Shown here: positions 12,191 through 24,252 of the stretch, one piece after another
Position numbering within the stretch: the stretch's first letter is position 1
How the letters are laid out: the number at the start of each line of letters is the position of its first letter
DNA from: Fragum whitleyi
Lineage: Eukaryota; Mollusca; Bivalvia; Cardiida; Cardiidae
NCBI GenBank assembly: GCA_948146395.1
Contig: OX411543.1
Coordinates: forward strand, 31,267,058-31,331,057
Direction: 5' to 3'
Length of the DNA stretch: 64,000 nucleotides
Translations under genes and position numbers: made by a program
The notes under the pieces: generated by a model
Databases searched by the model: none
What the model was told of the DNA's origin: nothing
The model's input: only the letters and a program-made list of their open reading frames with translations

Positions 12191-13264
12191 GTAAAAAAGT
12201 ACAGAGACAATATAAACAACAGATGTTGGAGCAGATTGAAAATTTGCATTCAGAAAATCCCAAGGAGTATTGGAACTTGATAGACATGTTAAAAGAAGAG
12301 AAGCACAAAACCTCTCCGGCGGAAAATATAATACCTGAATCTTGGGTCTCACATTTCCAGTCTTTAGGCGAAATTCCAACAAAATTTGAAGATAGAGTTT
12401 TACAGCTTCATAATTTGGTCCAAACACTAGATAGCCAGCCAGTTTTTAATTACCTAGATAATGTTATTACAATAGAAGAAATTAACAATGCTGTTAAACA
12501 GTTAAAAAACAATAAAGCTGCTGGACTTGACACTGTATCAAATGAAATGATTAAGGCTGCTTATCATTACTTGGGCCCATGCTTACTAAAGCTCTTTAAT
12601 GCTTGTCTTTCAAGTGGCCAATATCCTTCAGAATGGTCTGATAGTTACATAATTCCTCTACATAAATCAAATGATACATCAGACCCCTCTAATTATAGGG
12701 GAATATCAATTATGAGTGCAATAGGTAAACTATTTAATATTGTTCTTAACAACAGACTAGATAAATTTTTGGTGGAAAATAATGTTATTAGTAATTGTCA
12801 GATAGGATTTTCAAAACATGCACGTACATCAGACCATATGTTTGTATTAAAAACCCTTTTTGATAAGTATTGTTGTAAACCAGGGGGTAGATTGTATGCA
12901 TGCTTTGTAGACTTTCGCAAAGCCTTTGACTCTGTCATTCATGGAGGACTAAGGATTAAACTTTTCCAACTTGGAATTGGTTCAAAATTCTATAACATTA
13001 TCACAAATATGTACAAGAATAGCCAGACATGTGTTCGTTTAGCCAACGGTTTAACAAACCATTTTAAGGTAGGAGTTGGTGTACGTCAAGGAGAGGTACT
13101 AAGTCCGAATCTATTTAAAATTTTCATTAATGATTTACCAGAATACTTTCAGTCATGTGTTGACCCTGTGAAACTGAATAATATCAAGTTACACTGTTTG
13201 ATGTATGCAGACGATTTTGTGTTACTTTCTGAGTCTGCTGTTGGGTTACAACAAAAACTAAACA
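12191..13264 (+). pseudogene. LINE reverse transcriptase, N-terminal and catalytic part, copy B
   Basis: The translation is identical to copy A, including CFVDFRKAFDS and YADD (13204-13215). It is truncated at the same base by the same minus-strand insertion. Identical defects in both copies mean that neither can supply active protein. The open frame runs to 13296 only because it reads into the nested element. Confidence 0.9.
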
Positions 13265-14966
13265 AGAGGGCCGTTGGCCCTGGGTCGCTCACCTGAGAAA
13301 AAAGCTTCATTACCTAGGTATGTCCATGCAACCACAGAAAAAGAGATTTTCACTTATTCAATCAGATAACATTTGAAATAATCCTTCCCCCCTCTGCTCC
13401 TCCCCTGGTCATTATTTATTTAAGCTTTTTTCATAAAAGGTCTGTGATCAGCTAATCTATGCCAGATATACAGGCTGAGTCTGAGACTTTTAAAGTTTTC
13501 TTTAATGAGTTGATCAATCCATGTCAAATATAAAGGCTGTAGGGACTCAAAATTCTCAACAAAGCACCCCCCTCCCCCAAGATGCTCTGCACCTGGTGAA
13601 TCTACAGTCATGATTTTAGCTAATTCAATTAATGTCCATAATTATGCTGATCATCCATACCAATTTTCAAGTCTGTAGGACTCCTGGTTCATTAGAAGAA
13701 GTTTTAAAGATTTCAAAAATGATCCAAAGTACTACCCCCTCCCCAAGACACTCAGCACCTGGTGACCCTACAGTCGTGATTTTAGCTATTTTAATTAATG
13801 TCAATATATTGATCACCCATGACAATTTTCAAGTCTGTATGGTTCCTGATCCAGGAGAAGAATAAGGTTAAAGATTTCAAATTTGATCCAAAATACTATC
13901 CCCTCCCCCCTAATGCTCCGCATCTGGTGGCCCTACATTCATGATTTTAGCTATTTTATTTTAGATCCATATGCTTATCATCCATGCCAATATTGAAGTC
14001 TATAGGTCTCCTGGTTCATTAGAAGATGAAGGTTAAAGTTACAAAATTTTCACAAAAGTACTATCCCCTCCCCCCTGGTCCTCTGCACCTGGTGGCATTA
14101 CAGTCATGATTTTAGCTATTTTTATTAAGGTCTATGAGCTGATCCTCCATGCCAATTTTCAAGTCTGTAGGGCTTGTGGTTCAGAAGAAGAAGAAGGTTA
14201 AAGATTACAAAATTTTCACAAAAGTGCTACCCTCTCCCCCCTGATGCTCCGCACCTGGTGAATCTACAGTCATGATTTTAGCTATTTATATAAAGGTCCA
14301 TATGCTGATCATCCATGCCAATATTCAAATCTGTCAGGCTCCTGGTTCAAAAGAAGAAGAAGGTTAAAGATTACAAAATTTTCACCAAAGTACTACCCCC
14401 TCCCCCCTGGTGCTCCGCACCTGGCAGCCCAAAAGATATGATTTTAGCTATTTTTATTAAGGTCTATGAGCTGATCATCCATGACAATTTTCAAGTCTGT
14501 AGGGCTCCTGGTTCCGAAGAAGAAGAGGCTTAAAGATTACAAAATTTACCCAGAGTACTACCCCCTCCCCCCTGATGCTCCGCACCAAGCGGCCCAAAAG
14601 ATATGATTTTAGCTATTTTTATTCAGGTCTATGAACTGATCATCCATGCCAAGTTTTAAGTCTGTAGGACTACTGGTTGAGAAGAAGAAGAATTTTAAAG
14701 ATTTTCTTAAAATTTCACCTTTTGTTGCCATAGCAACCAGAGTTTTTCATGGATTTCAATTCTTTTAGCTATTTTTGAAGGGGACCACCTAAGCAACATT
14801 TCTGTAAAATTTGGTGTTAATTGGCCTAGTAGTTTAGGAGGAGATGTCGTTTAAAGAAATTGTTGACGGACGCCGGACGACGGACGACGACCGACGACCG
14901 ACGGACGGACGCCGGAGGAAAGGTGATCACAATAGCTCACATGAGCACTTCGCGCTCAGGTGAGCT
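13265..14966 (-). mobile_element. L-family tandem-core element inserted in the LINE, copy B
   Basis: Duplicate of 8011-9705 in the same orientation and at the same LINE position. It differs by an extra 7 bp in the GACGACCGACGG tract near 14890, as expected for microsatellite slippage after duplication. Confidence 0.9.
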
Positions 14967-16134
14967 AAAAAATTAGAAAAATACTGTAATGATTGGTGTC
15001 TCAATGTTAACACTGACAAGACAAAGATAATTGTTTTCAATAAAGCAGGTAGACTCATTAAATCTAAATTTGCATTCCGTGATGTTATTATTGACTGTGT
15101 TTCAACATATCGTTACCTAGGTCTTTATTTTTCAGCATCTGGTTCCTTCTCGTATGCCAAATCTGACCTTTACAAAAAGGGATTAAAGGGTTACTTTAAA
15201 CTGTGTAAAAATATTTTGAATTTACACCCGACTTTAAAAACAAGTATGCACATTTTTGATCATACCATAAAACCTATACTTCTATGGTAGTGAAATTTGG
15301 GGAGTCTTCAATCCTGCAAGCTCCAAGTTTCGTAATGGAATTTCGTTAGATAAGATTTATAACAATACAGAGGCAGAAAAATTGCACATAAAATTTGGTA
15401 AATTCATACTTGGAGTAAATCGGAAAAGCACAAATTTTGCAGTTATGTCCGAGTTAGGAAGATATCCATTTTACATAGATATTATTAAATCCATGCTGAA
15501 ATACTGGTATCGTCTCGAAAATATTGAACAACATTCACTTTTGCATGATGCGCTAGAATGCTCAAAATCTACTGAAAGGGGTAATAATTCCTGGTATAAT
15601 TCAATACAGAGAATTTCTGAACTTATCAACATGCCGCTTACAAATTCCGCATCTATGAAACGATCCATGTTTGTGAAGAAATTAACCAAGGCTCTCAAAC
15701 AGAAATATTTAGAAGAATGGCATTTATTAAGAAATAAATTCTCTGTAGGTAAGCTAGACACATACTCGAAAATAAAATGTACTTTTGGTTATGAGAAATA
15801 TCTAAATTTAGTAAATTTTGCTCACAGGAGAGACATATCTCGTTTGCGAATTTCAGCTCACAGATTGAACATTGAAATCGGAAGATATGCAAAAATTGAC
15901 AGGGCTGATCGTTTATGCTCTAACTGTTCACTTGGTGTTATAGGTGATGAAATTCACTTTTTATTGGCATGTCCAAAGTTTAACTCTACCAGAGAGCCCC
16001 TTATAACCCTTATTGATAAAAAATGTAGAAATTTTAATCGAATGAATGACAAATTTTTCTGGTTATTAAATTGTGAGGATGATGAAATAGTACATCAATT
16101 AGCAAAATTTGTTCATTTGAATATTGATAAATAG
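14967..16134 (+). pseudogene. LINE reverse transcriptase C-terminal part, copy B
   Basis: Equivalent to 9706-10873: the thumb segment, the frame change near 15283 and the CSNC ... HFLLACP Cys/His motif are all retained. The 250-codon open frame starting at 15382 is only the second half of the shifted frame and its first codon (TTG) is not a real start. Confidence 0.85.
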
Positions 16135-16721
16135 TCTATAAAAAATCACCCCTATACAACAGAAAATTATCTCACAGTTGTAAGAAAGATAATTTTCATT
16201 TGAAATATTTTCTTTTTGGCACACTGACTTTGGGTGCACGTTAATACCCCGAGTTTCTGTTCTGGACTAAAAATAAGAGTAATGTTAACTTAAATTTTCT
16301 ATATATATAGAGAGAAAAAATATATATATTAAATGTGCTTGAGTGGTGTTGGTGTGAGCTTTATGTATGTGTGAGTTTTCGCCATTCTTGCGCTGTCTGC
16401 TGACATGCTTTCACATGATCTGTGTTTGACTAGCAGGGGGCCAAACCATGACAATTCAGTGTCAATGATTTGGGTGCAGGTTTCTTGATTATTTTTTTAT
16501 AGTGTGGGGGTTGATGTCCGGGGGAGGGTGCTGGTTTGGTGGATGTTTGCATTTGGATAAAGATCACACATTTTCCATCTTATTAAGTCTTTCGTTATAT
16601 TGTATCTGTCATTTGAAATTCTTTCCTTGATTATGTTCTGTTTCTGACATTATATGCCTCTTTGTATGCTCCAATGCGGGCCGAAAATTTGAAATAAACA
16701 TCTTGTATCTTGTATCTTGTA
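16135..16721 (+). other. LINE 3' untranslated region, copy B
   Basis: Matches 10874-11460, with AATAAA and TATCTTG repeats at the end. The outer element resumes with TTTGGGCTTTGCACAGG. Confidence 0.75.
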
Positions 16722-17340
16722 TTTGGGCTTTGCACAGGTGCATCCCTTCATCTCTTATGAGCATGAAGGGAAAAAAAATGAAAATCTTCAAAAATCTTCT
16801 ATGAAACCTGTAGGCAGACAGCTTACATATTTGTTATGTAGCATTATCAAGTGGACCTCTACCAAGTTTGTTCATATAAAGACCCTAGGATAATATTTAG
16901 GCTCCACCTGCGCGCAACCCTTTTTAGCTCACCTGAGCACAAAGTGCTCAAGGTGAGCTATTGTGATCGTAGAATGTCCGGCGTCCGTCGTCAGTCGTGC
17001 GTCGTCCGTCGTCCACAATTTCTTTAAACATCTTCTCCTCCTAAACCAGTGGGCCAATCTTGATGAAAATTGGCAGGGATGTTCCTTGGGTCAAGCTCTA
17101 CCAAAGTTGTTCAAATAAATGAAATCCACCCTTAACTTTCCCTTTACCCTTAACAAAAAGGGTGAAAATATGAAAATCTTTAAAAATCTTCTTCTCTGAA
17201 ACCAGAAGGCAGACAGCTTTCATATTTGGTATGTAGCATCATCTAGTGGACCTCTACTAAGTTTGTTCAAATCAAGACCCTGGGGTCATATTTGGGCTTT
17301 GCCCGGGCCAAACCCTTTTTACATAGAATCAAAGAGCGAA

Positions 17341-19034
17341 AATCTTTTAAAATCTTCTTCTCTGAAACCAGATGGCAGACAGCTTTCATATTTCGTATGA
17401 AGCATCACCTAGTGGGCCTCTACCAAGTTTGTTCATATCAAGACCCTTGGGTCATATTTGGGCTTTGCACGGGTGCATCCCTTTATCTCTTATGAGCACG
17501 AAGGGTAAAAAAATGAAAATCTTCAAAAATCTTCTTCTATGAAACCATAAGGTTGACAGCTTTCATATTTGGTATGTAGCATCATCTAGTAGACCTATAC
17601 CAAGTTTGTTCATATCAAGACCCTAGGATCATATTTGGGCTCCATCCAGGCTCAACCCTTTTTACATAGAATCAAAGAGCGAAAATCTTTTAAAATCTTC
17701 TTTAATCGAAACCAGAGGGCACACTGCTTTCATTTTTGGTATGTAGTATCATCTAGTCGGCCCCTACCAAGTTTGTTCATATCAAGACCTTTGGGTCATA
17801 TTTGGGCTCCACCAGGGCGCATCCCTTTCAGCTCATCTGAGCATGAAGGGTGAAAATAGGAAAACCTTCAAAAATCTTCTTTTTTGAAACCAGTAGGCAG
17901 ACAGCTTTCATATTTAGTATGTAGCATCATCTTATGGACCTTTTCCAAGTTTGTTCATATCAAGACCCTGGGTTCACATTTTGGGTCCACCCGGGTGCAT
18001 CCCTTTTTACATAGAATCAAAGAGCAAAAAGGCATATCTGTCTTGCTCTCTGCTGAAAACGTTCCATGGTAGTGATCTTAAGCAATTATCTTCTTTTTGA
18101 CATCTGCCTATCTAATTAATGTGATGTCCCAGGGGTCAAAGAGACTCAGGTGAGCGATCTAGGACCATCTTGGTCCTCTTGTTACATAGAATCAAAGAGC
18201 GAAAATCTTAAAATCTTCTTGAATCGAAACCAGAGGACACACTGCTATCATTTTTGGTATGTATCATCATCTAGTGGGTCCCTACCAAGTTTGTTCATAT
18301 CAAGACCCTTGAGTCATATTTGGGCTCCACCCGGGCGCATCCCATTCAGCTCATCTCAGCACGATAGGTGAAAAAAGGAAAACCTTCAAAAATCTTCTTC
18401 TCTGAAACCAGAAGGCTAACAGCTTTCATATTTAGTATGTAGCATCATCTTATGGACCTCTTCCAAGTTTGTTCATATCAAGATCCTAGGATAATATTTG
18501 GGCTCCACTCGGGGGATACCATTTTTACATAGAATAAAAGAGCGAAAATCTTCTTAAATCGAAACCAGAGGACACACAGCTTTCATTTTTGGTATGTATC
18601 ATCATCTAGTGATTCCCTACCAAGTTTGTTCATATCAAGACCCTTTGGTCATATTTGGGCTCCACCTGAGCGCATCCCATTCAGCTCATCTGAGCACGAT
18701 GGGTGAAAAAAGGAAAACCTTCAAAAATCTTCTTCTCTGAAACCAGAAGGCTGACAACTTTCATATTTAGTATGTAGCATCATCTTATGGACCTCTTCCA
18801 AGTTTGTTCATATCAAGACCCTTGGGTCAAATTTGGGGTCCACCCGGGTGCATCCCTTTTTACATAGAATCAAAGAGCAAAAAGGCATATCTGTCTTGCT
18901 CTACGCTGAAACGTTCCATGGTATTGATTTAGGCAATTATCTTCTTTTTGACATCTGCCTATCCAATTAATGTGATGTCCTAGGGGTCAAAGAGACTCAG
19001 GTGAGCGATCTAGGACCATCTTGGTCCTCTTGTT
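17341..19034 (+). repeat. Diverged core array of the L-family element with a duplicated 3' tail
   Basis: Units of about 165-175 bp marked by CATAGAATCAAAGAGCG and GTTCATATCAAGACCC. The tail segment GTGATGTCC ... AGGACCATCTTGGTCCT CTTGTT occurs twice, ending at 18182 and at 19034. After the first terminus the sequence returns straight to CATAGAATCAAAGAGCG, so an internal 3' end is followed by more core. The 60-73-residue open frames here are repeat readthrough. Confidence 0.8.
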
Positions 19035-20371
19035 TTTTCAATTCGACATGAACGTGTGCGAGTGTCAAGTGAATGAAGCTATTGTTCAAATTGCACTTGC
19101 ATGTAGAATCGACCATCGTCGAGCGTCGAATGGGCTTTCACCCGTCTGTGTTTATTTCATAATCTTAACAGGCTGAAAATGACGATTTTTCGCTATTTTC
19201 TGTAAACTCTACCAGAGCTACAGATAAGATGCGTTTTGCGTGAAAACGCATTTAAAATCAACAAAAACGCATTTGAATATATTTAAGGGGGTACAAAAAC
19301 GCATTTCAAATCGCCGATCAGCATTACCAATGGTTCTAAATGCGTATTTCTGTACGTATGACGCCTGAACATAATGCAAATTTCCTACAGATGACACTTA
19401 TCGAGCGTGTCCAGTACTGGTCTCTGTCTTCTTTGATTTTGATAATCGAATAATTTGAAAGCTGGACTAAATATTCCAAAACAAAATATGGGGAATGACA
19501 TCCAGTAATTGGCGAGTTCAAAGCGAAAAGTTGACACAGAAGTACACAAACTTCTTTCTTCTGTATAAACTCCCAAGATTGGGACACCCGAACTCTTGGC
19601 CGGTAAACAAAATTTTAGCCTAAAATAACTAGTGTTACTCTATGTACAGTATTGTTTATCTGTTAGTAGGAACGGCACTAATTACGAGGTTTGTCTCTTT
19701 ACTTAACTATGACAGACATTTCTGTACACTGGAATTTTCACAACCATTTCAGTCATGGCGAAAAAACAGATCCGTTAAATTGTCCCATTCCGTTCCGAAT
19801 GTCCGACACTATTTTCTTTGCAAACAATATGTTTTAACAGTTAAAAATTTTCTTTCACCTTTGAAAATAGTACTATTTTCAAAGGTGAAAGAAAATTTTT
19901 AACTGTTAAATCAAAATTGCTTTATCAATGAATCAAACATAAATGTTCAACATTACATGGGTCTAGATTTCATCTATTAACAGTTTCTTTACGACTTACG
20001 GAACCGCTTGAGCGCTAATTCTTTTACAAATCGTATCAATAAAGAGGAAGAAAATATGATTTGGGGATCAATTTTAGAAAGAATAATTGGTAGCTAATCT
20101 TATTCCACCTAAATTTTTCGTATTTTTCGAGTTTGAAAAGCACAAAGACAAAATTGATTTTCCGCTTTTCGTACCCAAGAAAGTTCGACCCACCAAATAA
20201 TGTCCATTTTTATTTTCAATGAAAACCATAAGTGATTGTAAAATTGTGACTTACAAAGACAGTTTCTTTTTTTTAACCTTCTTAACCTTGGGTTCATCAG
20301 TCTTAAATCAAAGCACTGAGAGCACTGACAGATTGAGAGGATTTTGACAACCTTGTTGTAATTGTTATTTC
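19035..20371. other. Stretch without a recognisable gene
   Basis: Probable single-copy flanking DNA. It contains a cluster of ACGCATTT-type motifs at 19230-19310 and the palindrome at 19833-19910. Open frames on both strands (up to 86 codons) overlap and lack recognisable domains. Confidence 0.5.
19833..19910. repeat. 78-bp perfect palindrome
   Basis: Two 39-base arms meet with no spacer at AATAGT|ACTATT. The left arm begins TTTAACAGTTAAAAATTTTC and the right arm ends with its exact complement. The symmetry stops sharply at both ends. Such a sequence could extrude as a cruciform or fold into a long RNA hairpin. A fold-back cloning or read artefact is also possible. Confidence 0.95.
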
Positions 20372-20383
20372 TATTAATTTTAG

Positions 20384-20663
20384 TGGGCCGCCACCATAGC
20401 GCAGTTGGTAAGGCATAAGACTTCCAATCTGGAAGTCGTGGGTTCGATCCCCGGTGGCGGCAAATATCCTTTCCGATGTTTGTCTTTCACCAATGGGTAG
20501 ATAATCGTAAACCTATGTGAAATAGCAGTCGGAGGCTAGGAAAGGATGTAATGGTAGTACTGGCGTGAGAAATACCAGGAATCCATTGTTAGGTGCTCCG
20601 GCCGCCGCGATATAACTGAAATAATGTTGAAAGCGGTGTAAAACCCCATTCAATCAATCAATC
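20384..20663 (+). mobile_element. Full-length tRNA-derived SINE
   Basis: A tRNA-like head (20387-20462), a conserved body (CACCAATGGGTAGATAATCG ... GGAGGCTAGGAAAGGATG ... GGTGCTCCGGCCGCCGCGA) and a tail of CAAT repeats. It is flanked by a 12-bp target duplication with one mismatch (TATTAATTTTAG 20372-20383; TAATAATTTTAG 20664-20675). This is the reference copy for the six other SINE pieces in the window. Confidence 0.9.
20387..20462 (+). other. tRNA-like head of the SINE (tRNA-Gly-like, anticodon UCC if folded canonically)
   Basis: The acceptor arms GCCGCCA / TGGCGGC pair fully. TAGCGCAGTTGG matches the A box and GGTTCGATCC the B box of the polymerase III promoter. The loop CTTCCAA would place UCC at the anticodon. 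Three extra bases between the acceptor stem and the A box, and the attached SINE body, argue against a working tRNA gene. Confidence 0.7.
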
Positions 20664-20675
20664 TAATAATTTTAG

Positions 20676-21690
20676 AAGTTTACTCTCTCAAAAAGGAAAG
20701 AAAACAAGTATGATATTATTTGCCAAATAAAATGTTCAGTTTGAAAGGTTTGGTTTTGGTCTGACAGTTTATTATATAGTCCATAAAGGACTGTCAGGCC
20801 AACTGGCTTACAGTTTCTCTGGGTCCTTCGTCATCATCTGCCAATCTGATTTTTTTTAAATATCAAAGGGTAATGGGCCTTATGGCATGCTATTGTTCAT
20901 CAAATGTTGGTCAAAATAATAAATTCATCCCTTCTCTCCAGCGAATTATTGGCAAGGAAACATTAATGCTCTTTCTGTGAAGGCAACTCGAGACTGGCAA
21001 CAGCTTAACAGGACATCCACAGGGTTCCCAAAACCCTCAAATGGGGGTTTTCTACCCCCAATTTGAATCTTGTACCCCCAATTTTTGCAAGTAGCCTTCT
21101 TTGTTTCATGTAAAGGGGGTTCAAGTTTGCTGTAAAATGACAGTTTCACCCCCAAATTTAAAAGTCAGTGGGAACCCTGATCCATTAAATATTAGAATTT
21201 GAGTTGTGAAAACATCACAGGTATTTAACAGGGCAATTGTAAAATATTTCCCAAGGATATTATTCAGGATGTTAATAGCTAATTTTTTTTTTTTTTAACA
21301 ATTAAAGATGAAAGCAATTCATATTAACCCTTAAATGTTTTTCAGCATTGCTGCATTATAAATCAGCATTACAGAAAAAATTAGGGGGTAAAAACCCTTT
21401 AAGACAAATAATTATCTGTCGCTCTGCTCTACCATTTCATAAGGTCATATTTCTAGTCTAGAAATGGTCTTAATTTTCAAAAATGGTTATATCTCATAGT
21501 TTTTAAAGTTGGAATTGACAAAAAAATATAAAAATGTCCATTTCAGTCTAATTTTGATATTTTCAAAAGGGGGGTGGCGGATGGGGGGTGAATAGCGATT
21601 ATGAATGCAGTTACCCTCTTGTTAAGCTTGAATTGGCTATAGGGATAGGTCAATCTTGAAGTAATGAGTCTTCAAAGTATAGCATATTTA
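20676..21690. other. Stretch without a recognisable gene, apart from one MITE
   Basis: AT-rich flanking DNA between the SINE and the M-family element. It contains the 160-bp MITE at 21020-21179, a T-rich run at 21282-21296 and a G-rich patch near 21568-21588. No coding region is recognised. Confidence 0.5.
21020..21179. mobile_element. 160-bp hAT-like MITE with 5-bp target duplication
   Basis: The TIRs CAGGGTTCCCA and TGGGAACCCTG bound the element and ATCCA is repeated on both sides. The interior has TACCCCCAATTT repeats and no coding capacity. The ends and the 5-bp duplication parallel those of the elements at 23491 and 58690. Confidence 0.8.
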
Positions 21691-22829
21691 TTATGCCCCC
21701 GTATCGAAAGATCGGGGGCATATTGTTTTACCGTTGTCCGTCTGTCCGTCTGTCCTTCTGTCTGTCCGTCCGTCCGTCCGTCTGTCCTTCTGAACGTCTG
21801 CAAAAGTTAACCAAAAAACTTAACATTGCCAATATCTTCAAGCCTATTCAAGATACAAGGCTAATATTTGGCATGATGATAGATCTCTATGATCCGCATC
21901 CACTGGTACCAAAGTCAAGGTCATGTGACAAGGTCAAGGTCATCTGTCAAGGTCAAATAACTCAAAAAGTTAACCAAAAAACTTAACATTGCCAATATCT
22001 TCAAGCCTATTCAAGATACAAGGCTAATATTTGGCATGATGATAGATCTCTATGATCCGCATCCGCTGGTACCAAAGTCAAGGTCATGTGTCAAGGTCAA
22101 GGTCATCTGTCAAGGTCAAATAACTCAAAAAGTTAACCAAAAAACTTAACTTTGCCAATATCTTCAAGCCTATTCAAGATACAAGGCTTATATTTGGCAT
22201 GATGATAGATCTCCATGATCCGCATCCGCTAGTACCAAAGTCAAGGTCATGTGACAAGGTCAAGGTCATCTGTCAAGGTCAAATAGCTCAAAAAGTTAAC
22301 CAAAAAACTTAACATTGCCAATATCTTCAAGCCTATTCAAGATACAAGGCTAATATTTGGCATGGTGATAGATCTCAATGATCCACATCTGCTGGTACCA
22401 AAGTCAAGGTCATGAGACAAGGTCATGGTCATCTGTCAAGGTCAAATAACTCAAAAAGTTAACCAAAAAACTTAACATTGCCAATATCTTCAAGCCTATT
22501 CAAGATACAAGGCTAATATTTGGCATGATGATAGATCTCTATGATCCGCATCCCCTGGTACCAAAGTCAAGGTCATGTGTCAAGGTCAAGGTCATCTGTC
22601 AAGGTCAAATACCTCAAAAAGTTTACCAAAAAACTTAACATTTCCAATATCTTCAAGCTTATTCAAGATACAAGGCTTATATTTGGCATGATGATAGATC
22701 TCAATGATCCGCATCCGCTGGTACCAAAGTCAAGGTCATGTGACAAGGTCAAGGTAATCTGTCAAGATCAAACTTTGAAAAAAAAATGCTGTTACCGGGG
22801 GCATTCGTGTTTCACAAACACATCTTGTT
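21691..22829 (+). mobile_element. Complete tandem-core element, M family
   Basis: 5' hairpin TATGCCCCCG-TATCGAAAGAT-CGGGGGCATA, then GTCCGTCTG repeats and about six 163-bp units with GGTCAAGGTCA and GCCAATATCTTCAAGCC. The 3' end has TTACCGGGGGCATTCG (subterminal inverted counterpart), the hairpin GTGTTT-CAC-AAACAC and CTTGTTT. This is the best-preserved M-family copy in the window. The 97- and 105-codon open frames are repeat readthrough. Confidence 0.85.
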
Positions 22830-23089
22830 TGTTATGGAAGTGCAGTTTCCATATGTAACCATCAAGGATTGTTTGATATTTTTGATTTCCACTCAAGAGA
22901 TCATCTCAAAACGCTACAATTTTCATCAGCTCAATCCAACATGAACCCTGCACATATTCCTGTGACTAATTTCAGATTCAATAGTCTAGATCTGTTATTG
23001 AATTTAATGAAATTTTAGACGTTTTTGGTTAAGGTTTTATGCGCAACTGTTGTTTACCTGTTATTTTAATCTCTGTTTCTACTGAAGCT

Positions 23090-23313
23090 TTTGATCCCTG
23101 ACGGTGGCACTCATTCTTTCTGACTATTTGTCTCTCACCAATGGGTTGATAATCATAGACCTAAGTGAGATAGCAGCTGGAGGCTAGGAAAGGATGTGGT
23201 GGTTGTACTGGTAAGAGAAATACCAGGAAACCATTGTTAGGTGCTCCAGCCGCCGCGATATAACTGAAAAATTGTTGAAAGCGGCATTAATCTCCTTTCA
23301 ATCAATCAATCAA
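23090..23313 (+). mobile_element. 5'-truncated tRNA-derived SINE
   Basis: Retains only the end of the B box (TTTTGATCCCTG), the conserved body and CAATCAATCAAT. A perfect 12-bp target duplication, TCTACTGAAGCT, flanks it (23078-23089 and 23314-23325), so the truncation occurred at insertion. Confidence 0.9.
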
Positions 23314-23997
23314 TCTACTGAAGCTATTGCCTTGAAATTTCGCACATGCCTCTGACCATAATATCATCCTCATGACAAAGATTAATTACTTTGATATTTT
23401 ATTTAGTGGAATATTAACCCTATTTGGAATTAGAAATTCTTGGTTAAATTTTTATGTGCCACTGAATGTGCCACACAACGTTCATACTGCCAGGGGTGTA
23501 AAAATTTTCCCTTGTCTACTCATCCTGTAGGACGAGTTGATGAAAAAAGTTATTCGTCCTTATAACAATATCACTCGTCCTAAGTTTCAGACTTCAATGA
23601 CCACCTCATCACTATATTTTTCATTGTAATGTTTTGTGATAATCGAAATTAGATAGATTAACAACACAAACAAATTGTTTTGCTTTATTTATTTAATCCC
23701 TGTCATGACTTTTACTGACAAGGATACAAAACAGAACTAGAAACTAAAAATTCAATATAATGGCATAATTTTTCTCGACTCTTTATAGTTATGTCAGATA
23801 ATGCCTGGAAGAAAAAAAAATGTAGAAAGTTAACCCAGTTGAGAAAATGGATAATGTTTGGTGCATAACTGAGAACTCAAAACTGTTATTGGTGTTACTA
23901 TTCACTAAAACTTACAAGAAACTTGAACATTTTTTTTATCTCCAAATTCAGTATAAAACTGACATGAAGCTTTTGAGAAAATCAGTGTTCATTAATC

Positions 23998-24249
23998 TTA
24001 ATCAGATTCTGAATCTAATGCTACTGCCTCAGCTGCCCTGGGTCTTGCACCTCTTGGACCAGACAATTTATGACCATGTATATGGCGATTACTACCTTCT
24101 AACCATTCATTTAAGCCATCTACTGCATTAAAATGTTCAAAATCAGGACCATCAACTTTAATTCTCATCAAAGAACTTAATGTGTCCTGCTTCATGACAG
24201 TTGGATTCTGAGTTTTTAGACTATTCATCAGGCTAAAGCCTCTTTCACA
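23998..24249 (-). pseudogene. hAT transposase C-terminal dimerisation region
   Basis: Downstream of the nested insertion the minus strand reads CERGFSLMNSLKTQ, then TLSSLMRIKVDGP, the hallmark of the hAT C-terminal dimerisation region, and ends at a stop at 23998. The matching upstream residues (LTLSPTTAE) lie at 29202 on the far side of the insertion, so this was one exon or frame before it was split. The ATG at 24228 falls inside the domain and is not a start. The last 20 or so residues are Ala- and acid-rich. Confidence 0.85.
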
Positions 24250-24252
24250 TTC

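Larger units (their letters stand above)
12191..16721 (+). mobile_element. 5'-truncated LINE, copy B (tandem duplicate of copy A)
   Basis: The same element as 6937-11460, with the same 5' truncation, the same internal insertion, the same frameshift and the same TATCTTG-type end. Shared junctions show that it arose by segmental duplication and not by a second retrotransposition. The only length difference is 7 bp in the microsatellite of the nested element. Confidence 0.85.
6835..17340 (+). repeat. Near-identical 5.25-kb tandem duplication
   Basis: The segment from about 6835 to 12085 is repeated at about 12086-17340. Matching landmarks are offset by 5,254 bp until a 7-bp expansion (one extra CGACCGA-type unit near 14890), then by 5,261 bp. 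The encoded open frames are identical in both copies. Each unit contains a LINE interrupted by a minus-strand L-family element. Both boundaries fall in the AAAATCTTTAAAAATCTTC core of the outer element, which suits unequal exchange between core repeats. An assembly duplication cannot be excluded from sequence alone. Confidence 0.9.
6408..19034 (+). mobile_element. Outer L-family tandem-core element, split by LINEs and duplicated
   Basis: Starts at AGCTCACCTGAGCAC (6408) and ends at 19034 after AGGACCA-TCT-TGGTCCT and CTTGTT. The core consists of units with AAACCAGA.GGCAGACAGC, TTTGGTATGTAGCATCATCT and GTTCATATCAAGACCC. The element also restarts at 11664 and 16925 with the same 5' hairpin, because an internal segment carrying a LINE has been tandemly duplicated. 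A diverged first head (6408-6830) contrasts with identical second and third heads. Confidence 0.75.

Noticed and set aside
19642..19902. 86-codon open frame as a gene
   Set aside because: It runs into the 78-bp palindrome, overlaps nothing coding-like, and has no similarity I recognise.
20387..20462. Functional tRNA-Gly gene
   Set aside because: Extra bases precede the A box, and the head is joined to a SINE body and tail with target duplications.
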